From Burkholderiales bacterium (lineage in GTDB: Bacteria; Pseudomonadota; Gammaproteobacteria; Burkholderiales; Burkholderiaceae_E), in the NCBI GenBank assembly GCA_017307915.1, contig JAFKGG010000366.1, positions 1 to 64,000 on the forward strand: 64,000 nt of DNA, in the 5' to 3' direction. How positions within the stretch are numbered: the stretch's first letter is position 1; every line of letters begins with the position of its first letter. Below are positions 34,791 through 42,608 of this stretch, piece after piece. A program made the translations under genes and the position numbers. The notes beneath the pieces were generated by a model. It saw only the letters and a program-made list of their open reading frames with translations, had not been told where the DNA came from and searched no databases.

Positions 34791-36901
34791 GTCGATTCCT
34801 TGCCTGTTGCGTCGCGCAGCCGGCCGCCGGCGGCCGCGACCGCACCCAGCAAGGCGCTGGGCGCCCAGCGCCGGCCATACTTCTCGTGCCATTCGCACAC
34901 CTGCCGGTGGATGCGATCGGCGCCCACCGTGTCGGCCCAGTACATGAGGCCGCCGCGGTGGCGAGGAAAGCCGAAGCCGTGCAGCCACATCACGTCGATG
35001 TCGCTGGCGCGGTAGGCCTTGCCGTCTTCAAGCACCTTGCAGGCCTCATTGACCGAAGCGAACAGCAGCCGGTGCAGAATCTCTTCGTCATCGAAGCTGC
35101 GTTGCGCAATGCCCAGCTCGCTTGCCACCGCCGCGATCACTTCGTCCACCACCGGATCGGGATGCGGCGCGCGGTCGCCGGGCTCGTAGCGATACCAGCC
35201 GGCGCCCGTCTTCTGGCCCTTGCGCCCCATTTCGACCAGGCGGTCAGGCACGTGCAGCTTGCGGTAGCCGGGGTCGGCAGCAGCTCGACGCTTGCGGCCC
35301 TCGTAGCTCACGTCCAGGCCCGAGATGTCGTTGACGGCGAAGGGCCCCAGCGGGTAACCGAAAGCCATCATGACCTTGTCGATCTGCGCCGGCCGCGCGC
35401 CCTCCTCCAGCATCAGCATCGTTTCGGTCATCATCGGCGTGCGGCTGCGATTCGCAGCAAAGCCGTCGCAGGAGCCGGCGATCGCGCAGATCTTGCCCAT
35501 GTCGCGCCCCATTTTCATGGCGCGAAGCAAGGTGGCCGCGGAAGTGCTCGAGCCGCGCACGACTTCGCACAGCTTCATCACGTTGGCCGGCGCAAAGAAG
35601 TGGGCGCCGGCAACGTCTTCAGGCCGGCGCGTGGCCGCTGCCATCACGTCGATGTCGATGGCGGAGGAGTTCGTCAGCAGCACGGCGCCCGGTTTCATCA
35701 CAGTGTCGAGCCGGCCGAACACCTGCTGCTTGATGTCGATCCGCTCGAACACCGCCTCCACGACGGCATCACAATCGGCAATGCTTTCGTAGTCACGCAC
35801 ACTCTGGATGCGCGCCAAGCGCTTTTCCATCTCGGCCGGTGACAGGCTGCCGCGCTTGACGCGCGCCTCGAAAGTTTCGCGGATGCGTTGCATGCCGCGC
35901 GTCAGCGCTTCCTCGCTCACTTCGAGGATCTTCACGGGAATGCCTGCATCGGCGAACGCAATGGCGATACCGCCGCCCATCGTGCCGGCACCGATGACAG
36001 CCGCGGACCGCACCGGCTGCGGCGTCTGACCTTTGTCGACGCCGGGAATCTTGGCTGCCTGCCGCTCTGCGAAGAAGGCATAGCGCAGCGCCTTGGCCTC
36101 ATCGGCGTTTTCCAGCTCAGCGAAGCGGCGCTGCTCCAGAAGCAGGCCTTCGTCAAAGGGCCGCTGCACGGCCGCCTCGATGCAGGCCATCGCTTCCAGC
36201 GGCGCTTTCAGATGGCGTGCCTTGCGTGCCACCGATTTGCGCAGCGATTCGAGCATGGCGGGATCCGCCGCCGCCGCGGCGATGCGGTCGCCGCGTTCGC
36301 TCACCCGCGGCAATGGCCGCACATCGGCCACCGACCTGGCATAGCGAATCGCGGCGGCACGCAGATCGGAAGCGTCGGTCAACACGTCGAGCAGGCCGAG
36401 ACGCAGCGCTTCGTCGGCGCTTGCATGCCGCCCGCTGACGATGAGATCAGCCGCGGCCTCGGGCCCGATCAGCCGCGGCAGCCGCTGAGTGCCGCCGCCG
36501 CCGGGAATGATGCCGAGGGTGACTTCGGGCAGCCCGAGCTTCGCACGCGCGGTGCCGATGCGGTAGTGGCAGGCGAGCGCGTGCTCCAGGCCGCCGCCCA
36601 GCGCGTAGCCGTCGATGGCCGCCACCACGGGTTTCTCGCTGGCGTCGAGCACCTTGGCGCTGTCGCGGGTGGAGACGGCGCGAGCCGTGCCGAACTGGCG
36701 AATGTCTGCCCCGGCGATGAAGTTGCCGCCGGCGCCGATCAGCACCAGCGCCCGCACGTCGGGGTCGGCATTGGCACGAGCGACTGCTTCGATGACACCC
36801 TCGCGCATGCCCGGCGCAAGCGCGTTCACCGGCGGGTTTTCCACCGTGACGACGCCGACGCCGTCTGCCACTTCATATCTCACGAGCTGCGCTGGGTTCA
36901 T
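34787..36901 (-). CDS. FadB/FadJ-like enoyl-CoA hydratase / 3-hydroxyacyl-CoA dehydrogenase
   Basis: A 704-residue multifunctional beta-oxidation enzyme from ATG 36901. The N-terminal crotonase domain covers about residues 1-190 (NFIAGADIRQFG, then LGLPEVTLGIIPGGGGTQRL with the catalytic Glu and PGGGG turn). The NAD-binding 3-hydroxyacyl-CoA dehydrogenase domain follows, with the AAVIGAGTMGGGIAIAFADA motif. The C-terminal domains carry GFAANRSRTPMMTETMLMLE and the HGFGFPRHRGGLMYWAD end. It hydrates and oxidises enoyl-CoA esters to 3-ketoacyl-CoA, which the divergent thiolase could cleave. An IclR-type operator at 36962 lies upstream. Confidence 0.95.
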   Translation of the reverse strand: MNPAQLVRYEVADGVGVVTVENPPVNALAPGMREGVIEAVARANADPDVRALVLIGAGGNFIAGADIRQFGTARAVSTRDSAKVLDASEKPVVAAIDGYALGGGLEHALACHYRIGTARAKLGLPEVTLGIIPGGGGTQRLPRLIGPEAAADLIVSGRHASADEALRLGLLDVLTDASDLRAAAIRYARSVADVRPLPRVSERGDRIAAAAADPAMLESLRKSVARKARHLKAPLEAMACIEAAVQRPFDEGLLLEQRRFAELENADEAKALRYAFFAERQAAKIPGVDKGQTPQPVRSAAVIGAGTMGGGIAIAFADAGIPVKILEVSEEALTRGMQRIRETFEARVKRGSLSPAEMEKRLARIQSVRDYESIADCDAVVEAVFERIDIKQQVFGRLDTVMKPGAVLLTNSSAIDIDVMAAATRRPEDVAGAHFFAPANVMKLCEVVRGSSTSAATLLRAMKMGRDMGKICAIAGSCDGFAANRSRTPMMTETMLMLEEGARPAQIDKVMMAFGYPLGPFAVNDISGLDVSYEGRKRRAAADPGYRKLHVPDRLVEMGRKGQKTGAGWYRYEPGDRAPHPDPVVDEVIAAVASELGIAQRSFDDEEILHRLLFASVNEACKVLEDGKAYRASDIDVMWLHGFGFPRHRGGLMYWADTVGADRIHRQVCEWHEKYGRRWAPSALLGAVAAAGGRLRDATGKEST

Positions 36902-36936
36902 CGTCGCCCCTGCCAAGGATAGGCGCCGAATGATAT

Positions 36937-36951
36937 CATCAAGTTTTGATG
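36937..36951. promoter_or_regulatory. Palindrome CATCAA-GTT-TTGATG
   Basis: Perfect 6-bp arms around a 3-bp centre lie between the divergent FadJ-like and thiolase genes, 10 bp from the IclR-type operator. A possible -10 for the thiolase, TAATAT, is at 36954-36959. Its binding protein is unknown. Confidence 0.45.
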
Positions 36952-36961
36952 TGTAATATTA

Positions 36962-36978
36962 GTTCCACTCAGTGGAAC
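36962..36978. promoter_or_regulatory. IclR-type operator C (perfect 8-bp dyad)
   Basis: GTTCCACTCAGTGGAAC is a perfect palindrome (8-bp arms, one central base) and the most symmetric copy of the motif. It overlaps the predicted thiolase transcription start and lies 39 bp upstream of a -10-like TATCCT (36922-36917) of the FadJ-like gene. Confidence 0.72.
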
Positions 36979-37015
36979 CAATGAAGTACCGCAAACGATC
37001 CAGGAGCGAACGCAG

Positions 37016-38185
37016 GTGAGCATCAAGGGAAAGGCCTACATCGTGGGCGCCTACGAACATCCGCTGCGCCGGGCGCCCGAGCACTCGGTAGCCCAGTTGC
37101 ATGCGGAAGCCGCCCGAGGCGCGATCGAAGACGCCGGCCTGTCGAAAGACGACATCGACGGCTACTTCTGCGCAGGTGACGCACCGGGCGCCAACGTCTG
37201 GTCGATGGCGAACTACCTCAACCTCGACAAGCTCCGGCATGTCGACTCCACCGACATGGGTGGATGCTCTTATCTCGTGCACGTGGCTCACGCTGCCGAG
37301 GCGATTGCAGCGGGCAAGTGCAATGTCGCGCTCGTCACGCTCGCCGGGCGGCCCAACTCGGAAGGCATGTCCGGCACGCAGGTGCGCGTGCGCGGGGTCA
37401 ATCTGCCCGATGCCCCCTACGAAATGCCCTACAACCCGGTGACCGTCAATCTCTACGCGATGGCTGCGATGCGCCATATGCACGAGTACGGCACCACCAG
37501 CGAGCAATTGGCCTGGGTGAAGGTCGCGGCTTCGCATCACGCTCAGCACAATCCGCAGGCCCTGCTGCGCAAGATGGTGACGGTGCAGGACGTGCTCGCC
37601 TCGCCGATGATTTCGGATCCGCTGCACCGGCTCGATTCCTGCGTGGTCACCGACGGGGCCGGCGCGGTGATCGTGGCGCGGCCGGAGATCGCCCGAGCGC
37701 TCAAGCGGCAGCGCGTGCGCATCATCGGGCGCGGCGAATCGACCAAGCACCAGATGGGCGGCAGGATCGACCTGAGTTATACCGCCGCGGCCTGGAGCGG
37801 CCCTCGTGCATTCGAGGAAGCGGGCGTGCGGCCCGCCGACATCCAGTACGCCTCCATCTACGACAGCTTCACCATCACCGTGGTGCTGCAGCTCGAAGAC
37901 CTGGGTTTCTGCAAGAAAGGCGAAGGCGGCCGCTTCGTGGCCGACGGCAATCTGATCTCGGGCGTGGGCAAGCTGCCGTTCAATACCGACGGCGGCGGCC
38001 TGTGCAACAACCATCCGGCCAACCGCGGCGGCATCACCAAGATCATCGAGGCCGTGCGCCAGTTGCGCGGCGAGGCCCAGTCCGCGGTGCAGGTGCCGGG
38101 CTGCACCCTGGCCCTGGCCACGGGCATAGGCGGCGCCATCGGCCACCGCCACGGCTCCGCCACCCTGATCATGGAAAGAGAGTGA
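37016..38185 (+). CDS. Thiolase family protein (SCP-x/acetyl-CoA acetyltransferase-like)
   Basis: A 389-residue thiolase-fold protein starting at GTG 37016, behind GGAG. It resembles the SCP-x-like thiolases that work with DUF35 partners. YIVGAYEHPLRRAPEHSVAQ starts the first half, and TDMGGCSYLVHVAHAAEAIA covers the nucleophile loop, with Cys where SCP-x-like thiolases have theirs. GGLCNNHPANRGGITKIIEA and the GATG-like end TGIGGAIGHRHGSATLIMER follow. Several residues differ from biosynthetic thiolases, so substrate or even thiolytic activity is uncertain. It overlaps or nearly abuts the DUF35 gene. Confidence 0.9.
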   Translation: MSIKGKAYIVGAYEHPLRRAPEHSVAQLHAEAARGAIEDAGLSKDDIDGYFCAGDAPGANVWSMANYLNLDKLRHVDSTDMGGCSYLVHVAHAAEAIAAGKCNVALVTLAGRPNSEGMSGTQVRVRGVNLPDAPYEMPYNPVTVNLYAMAAMRHMHEYGTTSEQLAWVKVAASHHAQHNPQALLRKMVTVQDVLASPMISDPLHRLDSCVVTDGAGAVIVARPEIARALKRQRVRIIGRGESTKHQMGGRIDLSYTAAAWSGPRAFEEAGVRPADIQYASIYDSFTITVVLQLEDLGFCKKGEGGRFVADGNLISGVGKLPFNTDGGGLCNNHPANRGGITKIIEAVRQLRGEAQSAVQVPGCTLALATGIGGAIGHRHGSATLIMERE

Positions 38186-38190
38186 CCACC

Positions 38191-38616
38191 ATGCCGACCC
38201 TCAGCGATGAACGCAAGATCAGCGATCCGGCCCTGAATCCGGGCGACGCACCGTATTTCGAAGCAGCGGCAGAAGGACGCCTGCTGCTGAAGCACTGCAG
38301 CGATTGCGGTGAAGTACATCACTATCCACGCTCGCTGTGCCCCTTCTGCTGGAGCGACAAGCTGAAGTGGGCAGACACCAGCGGCCGCGGCACGGTATAT
38401 ACCTATAGCGTCACGCGGCGCGGTGCCGGCGCCCCGTTCTGCATCGCCTACGTCAGCCTGGACGAAGGCCCGGTGATGATGACCAACATCATCGACACCG
38501 ATCTCGATGCGGTTCGTATCGGCCAGCGCGTCCGGGTCGTCTTTCAGAAATCGGAGGGCGGCTTCTCGATCCCGATGTTCACGCCCGTCGCGGGGGCTGA
38601 CGGGAGTTCGCGGTGA
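38191..38616 (+). CDS. DUF35-type OB-fold, zinc-ribbon acyl-CoA-associated protein
   Basis: A 141-residue protein from ATG 38191; GTG 38182 overlapping the thiolase stop is an alternative. The rubredoxin-like zinc ribbon is LLLKHCSDCGEVHHYPRSLC followed by PFCWSDKLKWADTSGRG, giving four Cys. The OB fold follows (GTVYTYSVTRRGAGAPFCIA, then IGQRVRVVFQKSEGG). Such proteins form complexes with SCP-x-like thiolases or aldolases in side-chain degradation, for example of steroids and other branched acyl-CoAs, which fits its position directly after the thiolase. Confidence 0.92.
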   Translation: MPTLSDERKISDPALNPGDAPYFEAAAEGRLLLKHCSDCGEVHHYPRSLCPFCWSDKLKWADTSGRGTVYTYSVTRRGAGAPFCIAYVSLDEGPVMMTNIIDTDLDAVRIGQRVRVVFQKSEGGFSIPMFTPVAGADGSSR

Positions 38617-39797
38617 ACACTGGCATAGCGGTGAACACCGGCACCGCGCTGTACAGCGCGGTCGGCGAAGTGCTCACGCATTACGAAGTCGACGTCGAGG
38701 CCGCGACGCTCGCGCGCCGTGCAGCGGTCACGCTGCCGGCAAAGGTCCAGTATGCGTGGCGCCATCCGTCTCTCGCGGTCTTGTACGTGAGCAGCAGCGA
38801 CGGCGGCCCGCGGGTGCCTTCCAGCTACAACCACGTGAGTGCCCTGGCGATCCGCCCCGACGGTTCGCTGCGGCCGCTGGGCGAGCCGCAAAGCTTGACG
38901 CGCCGAGCCGTTCACATGTGCGTCGATCCGACTGGTCGCTACGTGCTCAACGGCCACAACTACCCGGCCAGCGGCATCACCGTCCACGAAATCGCCGACG
39001 ACGGCAGTCTCGGGCCCGAGGTGCCGCAAGACGATCACTCGGGATGCGGAATCTATCCGCACCAGGTGATGGTCTTCCCCTCGGGCCACACGGCCTTGGT
39101 GGTCGACCGCGGCAACAAGCCGGACGGCGCCAAACCGGAGGATCCCGGCGCGCTGCGAACCTTCGAGTTCACGGCCGGCGTGCTGGTGCCGCGGCAGGTG
39201 GTGGCGCCCGGCGGCGGCTACGGCTTCGGCCCGCGCCACGTCGATTTCCATCCGTCTCATCCGTGGATGTACGTATCGGACGAGCGCAGCAACCGGTTGT
39301 ACATGTTCCGCTTCACCGGCGATCAGCTTGAAGAGGCGTCGGCCTACACGCGCAACACGCTGGCACAGCCCGGCAACATCCGCCCGCGGCAGATCGCGGG
39401 ACCGATTCATCTGCACCCCAACGGCCGCATCGTCTATCTCGCCAACCGTGCCGACCACAGCGTCGAGAACCAGGGCGCCAGGGTATTCGGCGGCGGCGAA
39501 AACAACATCGCCGTTTTCGCCCTCGATGCCCGCACCGGCGAACCCCGCCTGGTCCAGCACGCCGATACTCGCTCCGTCCACGTACGCACCTTCGCCTGCG
39601 ATCCCAGCGGCCGGCTGCTGGTGGCGGCCAGCATCAAGCCGCATGCAGTACTCGAAGCGGGTCGCGTCGAGCAGGTGGCGGCGGCGCTGACAGTGTTTCG
39701 AATCCAGGCCGACGGGCGGCTGCAATTCGTTCGAACCTACGACGTCGACACGCCGGATGGCCGCCTTCAATACTGGATGGGCATGATTCGACCCTGA
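38613..39797 (+). CDS. Seven-bladed beta-propeller lactonase family protein
   Basis: A 394-residue protein of the 6-phosphogluconolactonase/carboxy-cis,cis-muconate cyclase family, starting at GTG 38613 and overlapping the previous stop (GTGA). Repeating blades are visible: WRHPSLAVLYVSSSDGG, HMCVDPTGRYVLNGHNYPAS, HQVMVFPSGHTALVVDRGNK, HVDFHPSHPWMYVSDERSNR, and FACDPSGRLLVAASIKPHAV. No signal peptide is evident, suggesting cytoplasmic action. It may open or close a lactone in the pathway run by the thiolase operon. The substrate is unknown. Confidence 0.88.
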   Translation: MNTGIAVNTGTALYSAVGEVLTHYEVDVEAATLARRAAVTLPAKVQYAWRHPSLAVLYVSSSDGGPRVPSSYNHVSALAIRPDGSLRPLGEPQSLTRRAVHMCVDPTGRYVLNGHNYPASGITVHEIADDGSLGPEVPQDDHSGCGIYPHQVMVFPSGHTALVVDRGNKPDGAKPEDPGALRTFEFTAGVLVPRQVVAPGGGYGFGPRHVDFHPSHPWMYVSDERSNRLYMFRFTGDQLEEASAYTRNTLAQPGNIRPRQIAGPIHLHPNGRIVYLANRADHSVENQGARVFGGGENNIAVFALDARTGEPRLVQHADTRSVHVRTFACDPSGRLLVAASIKPHAVLEAGRVEQVAAALTVFRIQADGRLQFVRTYDVDTPDGRLQYWMGMIRP

Positions 39798-39805
39798 AAC
39801 CATTA

Positions 39806-39822
39806 GTTTCATTGATCGGAAC
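39806..39822. promoter_or_regulatory. IclR-type operator D
   Basis: GTTTCATTGATCGGAAC fits the GTTYCA/TGRAAC-type dyad (GTTYCAyTsAnnGGAAC). It lies in the 154-bp space upstream of the cupin gene. A TATGAT that could serve as -10 begins 27 bp downstream, at 39850. Confidence 0.65.
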
Positions 39823-39951
39823 TAATATCATTGAACAGAACCACGGTGCTATGATGGCATTGCCGTCGCCCGCAAACCGCGGTCGGCGGCCAGAACAGAA
39901 GCGCCGCAGCCCGCATGCTGCGGAAAACTGAAGCACACAAGGGAACTGAAC

Positions 39952-40707
39952 ATGATCTATATGCGCAGCGGTGATGACGCCCTTGCGAACCGGGCCGAAG
40001 TAGTGTCTCCCGGAACCGGCCAGACCCACTGGGGCACCGTGTTCTTCGGCCCTCGTTCGTCCAACATGCATCAGACCGGGCCGCAGGCCACGATGTCGGA
40101 CCTCAATCCCGGGGAAACGATCCTGCCGCACTTCCACGGCGTGTCGATGTTCCAGCTGTTCCTGGACGGCTCGGCCACGATCGGCAATCGCGGCCAGGAA
40201 CTCAAGCCCTTGACGATCCAGTTCAAAGACCACCACACCGCCTATGGGCCGATCGTGGCGGGCCCGCAGGGGCTGTCCTTCGTGGCGCTGCGGATGTTCA
40301 CCGCCAACTCCGAGCCGGTCTACCTCGGCAAGCCGGGCTATCGCGAACGGCTCAAGCAGAGCAAGCGCCGCAACCTCACTTCGGCGCCAGTGGTCTTCTC
40401 GGTCGATCCGGTGATGCAGTTCCGCCGCGAACCGCTATGGGAAACCCTGCTGGAAGACGCCGACGACGGCATGTGCGCACAGATCGTGCGCCTGGGCGCC
40501 GGCATGTCGGTGAGCGGCCCCGACCCGAGGAACGCCGGCGGCTATTACGTCTTCGTCGGCAAAGGCAGCCTGGTGCGTGACGGTAACGAACTGCCGAAAT
40601 GGTCGATGGTGGTCGTGGAGAACACCGAGGCGGCCTTCGAGATTCGTGCCGGCGACAAAGGCGCTGAAGTACTCGTGCTGCAGTACCCGCGCGGCGAGCT
40701 CGATTGA
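39952..40707 (+). CDS. Bicupin protein, possible aromatic dioxygenase-like
   Basis: A 251-residue protein with AAGGGAAC before ATG 39952. The N-terminal cupin has a His pair in LPHFHGVSMFQLFLDGSATI, and a second cupin-like half contains GGYYVFVGKGSLVRDGNELP. The metal ligands of the second half are not obvious. It is longer than simple single-cupin proteins and shorter than gentisate dioxygenase. A ring-cleaving or isomerase role is possible but not demonstrated. The IclR gene follows after 48 bp. Confidence 0.82.
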   Translation: MIYMRSGDDALANRAEVVSPGTGQTHWGTVFFGPRSSNMHQTGPQATMSDLNPGETILPHFHGVSMFQLFLDGSATIGNRGQELKPLTIQFKDHHTAYGPIVAGPQGLSFVALRMFTANSEPVYLGKPGYRERLKQSKRRNLTSAPVVFSVDPVMQFRREPLWETLLEDADDGMCAQIVRLGAGMSVSGPDPRNAGGYYVFVGKGSLVRDGNELPKWSMVVVENTEAAFEIRAGDKGAEVLVLQYPRGELD

Positions 40708-40755
40708 TTCCAGCCGCCAGCGGGGCGTCGTTCGTTCCACCAAGGAAATACCGCG

Positions 40756-41490
40756 ATGATGCGTTCCGTCCAGCGCATTTTGGCGATCTTTGAAAGTTTC
40801 ACGCCGACCGAGACCTGTCTGGCGCTGCATCAGATCGCGCAACGCATCGAGCTGCCCAAATCCACCACGTTCCGCTTGCTGCAGAGCCTGGAGCAGGCCG
40901 GCTACCTGATGCGCCTGGAGGATCAGCGCTACTGCTTGTCGTTCCGCTTCACGCGGCTGGCAGGCTTGGTCAGAAGCACGATGGGCATCCGCGAAGTCGC
41001 CCGTCCCATCATGCGCGAACTCGCCGCCGCCACCTCGGAGACGGTCACGCTGCATACATCCAGCGCAGGCATGCGGGTATGCATCGACGCCGTCGCGACG
41101 GCCTCGCCGCTGCGCAGCGTCACCCAACCGGGTGAACAAGCGCCGCTGACGGTCGGCTCAAGTTCCAAGGTGCTGCTGGCCTTCGCCGACGATCGCAAGG
41201 CCGTCGCATCAGCGGTCGCGCGAATCGCGAAGCTGGGTGAACGCTCGCAGGCAGATGTGGAGGCGGAGCTGGCCCGCATTCGCAAGCAGGGCTACGCCGT
41301 CTCTCATGGCGAGCGCGTAGTCGGTGTCTGCGCCATTGCAGCACCGGTACGGGGGCTGGATGACGGGCAGTACGCGCTGTCGGTGGTGGGCCCCATGGTG
41401 CGAATGCGCGACAAGGAAAAGGATTTCGCGAAGCTGGTGGTGCGGGCGGCGGCGGACATCTCCTGGCTGCTCGGCGGCCAGAGCGCCTGA
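40756..41490 (+). CDS. IclR-family transcriptional regulator (2)
   Basis: A 244-residue IclR regulator with AAGGAAA before ATG 40756. The helix-turn-helix is LALHQIAQRIELPKSTTFRL followed by LQSLEQAGYLMRLEDQRYCL. The effector domain includes PLRSVTQPGEQAPLTVGSSS and YAVSHGERVVGVCAIAAPVR. It is strikingly similar along its whole length to the IclR at 42609, with an almost identical recognition helix, so the two probably recognise the same operator (sites at 22701, 22748, 36962, 39806, 42566). It converges on the Ldh2-type gene. Confidence 0.94.
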   Translation: MMRSVQRILAIFESFTPTETCLALHQIAQRIELPKSTTFRLLQSLEQAGYLMRLEDQRYCLSFRFTRLAGLVRSTMGIREVARPIMRELAAATSETVTLHTSSAGMRVCIDAVATASPLRSVTQPGEQAPLTVGSSSKVLLAFADDRKAVASAVARIAKLGERSQADVEAELARIRKQGYAVSHGERVVGVCAIAAPVRGLDDGQYALSVVGPMVRMRDKEKDFAKLVVRAAADISWLLGGQSA

Positions 41491-41504
41491 AGCGCCCGCT
41501 GCCT

Positions 41505-42509
41505 TCAATCCGGCAAGGCCTGCAGCAGTTCCCAGATCCGGCGGTCGATCACCACCCCTTCGGTGCGACGGCGGGCGCGTTCGCGGAACGCGCGTTCCGA
41601 CGGAATACGAATCTCGTCCACCCCCGTCATCCGAGGCACGGCCTTGATCCGGTCGATCGTCGCCGACAGCTCCTGGCGATAGGCATCGAGCGGTACCAGC
41701 AGGTCGGGCCGCATGGCCACCAGCAGATAGCCGCATTGCTTGTCCGGGCTCATGTACGCGCCGGCCATCACGCCCAGGGCCTGCACCGCCAGCCCGATGG
41801 CGAACCCCCGGTAGCCTGCGAAATGCAGGACGGCGCCCTGGCGTGCCGCGGCCGGCTCGCGCGTCGGCTTGCCTGCGGCGTCGATCGCCACGCCCTCGGG
41901 CAGCAGCCCGCCGCGTCTTTCGATCAGCCCGAGTTCCGTCATCATGAAGGCCGACGTACCCAGATCGATCACCAAGGGCTCGGCCAGCGTCGGAAAGCCG
42001 AACGCGACGGGATTGGTGCCGATCGCCGGCCGCGCCGCACCCGGCGGCGCAACGATGGGATAGGACGCAACCGTGTGCATCCCGACCAGGCCCGCGCGCG
42101 CCATGCGCTCAACGAAGTAGGCGCTGCGCCCGCTCATCCAGGAGTTGAAGACGCCGGCGACGGCGAAGCCGTGCTCGCTCGCCTTGGCGATCACCACGTC
42201 AGTCGCATCGTCAACGGTGATCATGGCAACGGTATGGCCGCCATCGAACATCGCGGACACCGGCGTTTCATGCACCCGCTGCGCCGGGCGCCGCGGCAAC
42301 TTGGCCTTGGGCGCGTGCGCCAGGTCGAGAATCTTCGGCAGACCGGAGTATTCGTAACCGCACAGCGCGGCGTCGAGCAGGTGGTCGGCGATGAGGCCCT
42401 GCTCGCGGGCATCGTAGCCGAGCCGGCCGATGAGCTCGCACATGACGGTGCGGGCTTGTTCAGGTGAGAAGTGGACGCGGTCGGCGTCAGGGCTGCTGTC
42501 GGTGTACAT
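41505..42509 (-). CDS. Malate/L-lactate dehydrogenase family (Ldh2-type) oxidoreductase
   Basis: A 334-residue NAD(P)-dependent 2-hydroxyacid dehydrogenase of the type II malate/lactate family, which is unrelated to classical LDH. Landmarks: LLDAALCGYEYSGLPKILDL near the active-site loop, DGGHTVAMITVDDATDVVIA, ARPAIGTNPVAFGFPTLAEP, and YRGFAIGLAVQALGVMAGAY. ATG 42509 is preferred over 42572 because the longer start would run through operator E. It lies between two IclR regulators and probably reduces or oxidises a 2-oxo acid or ketone intermediate. Confidence 0.9.
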   Translation of the reverse strand: MYTDSSPDADRVHFSPEQARTVMCELIGRLGYDAREQGLIADHLLDAALCGYEYSGLPKILDLAHAPKAKLPRRPAQRVHETPVSAMFDGGHTVAMITVDDATDVVIAKASEHGFAVAGVFNSWMSGRSAYFVERMARAGLVGMHTVASYPIVAPPGAARPAIGTNPVAFGFPTLAEPLVIDLGTSAFMMTELGLIERRGGLLPEGVAIDAAGKPTREPAAARQGAVLHFAGYRGFAIGLAVQALGVMAGAYMSPDKQCGYLLVAMRPDLLVPLDAYRQELSATIDRIKAVPRMTGVDEIRIPSERAFRERARRRTEGVVIDRRIWELLQALPD

Positions 42510-42565
42510 GCGAATGGACCAGAGTTGACCCGATGGTAGCGGACTCCGTACGCTATCGCTGCATC

Positions 42566-42582
42566 GTTCCACTGATCAAAAC
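42566..42582. promoter_or_regulatory. IclR-type operator E
   Basis: GTTCCACTGATCAAAAC matches operator A at 15 of 17 positions. It lies 56 bp upstream of the Ldh2-type start, with a TACCAT -10 candidate (42538-42533) 27 bp from the operator. The same 27-bp distance is seen at 39806. Confidence 0.68.
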
Positions 42583-42608
42583 TGCTTCCATTCAAACTGC
42601 GCTCAACG

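Noticed and set aside
37264..38190. Extension of the DUF35 protein to 450 residues
   Set aside because: It overlaps the thiolase in another frame and is Arg-rich. The zinc-ribbon protein starts near 38182-38191.
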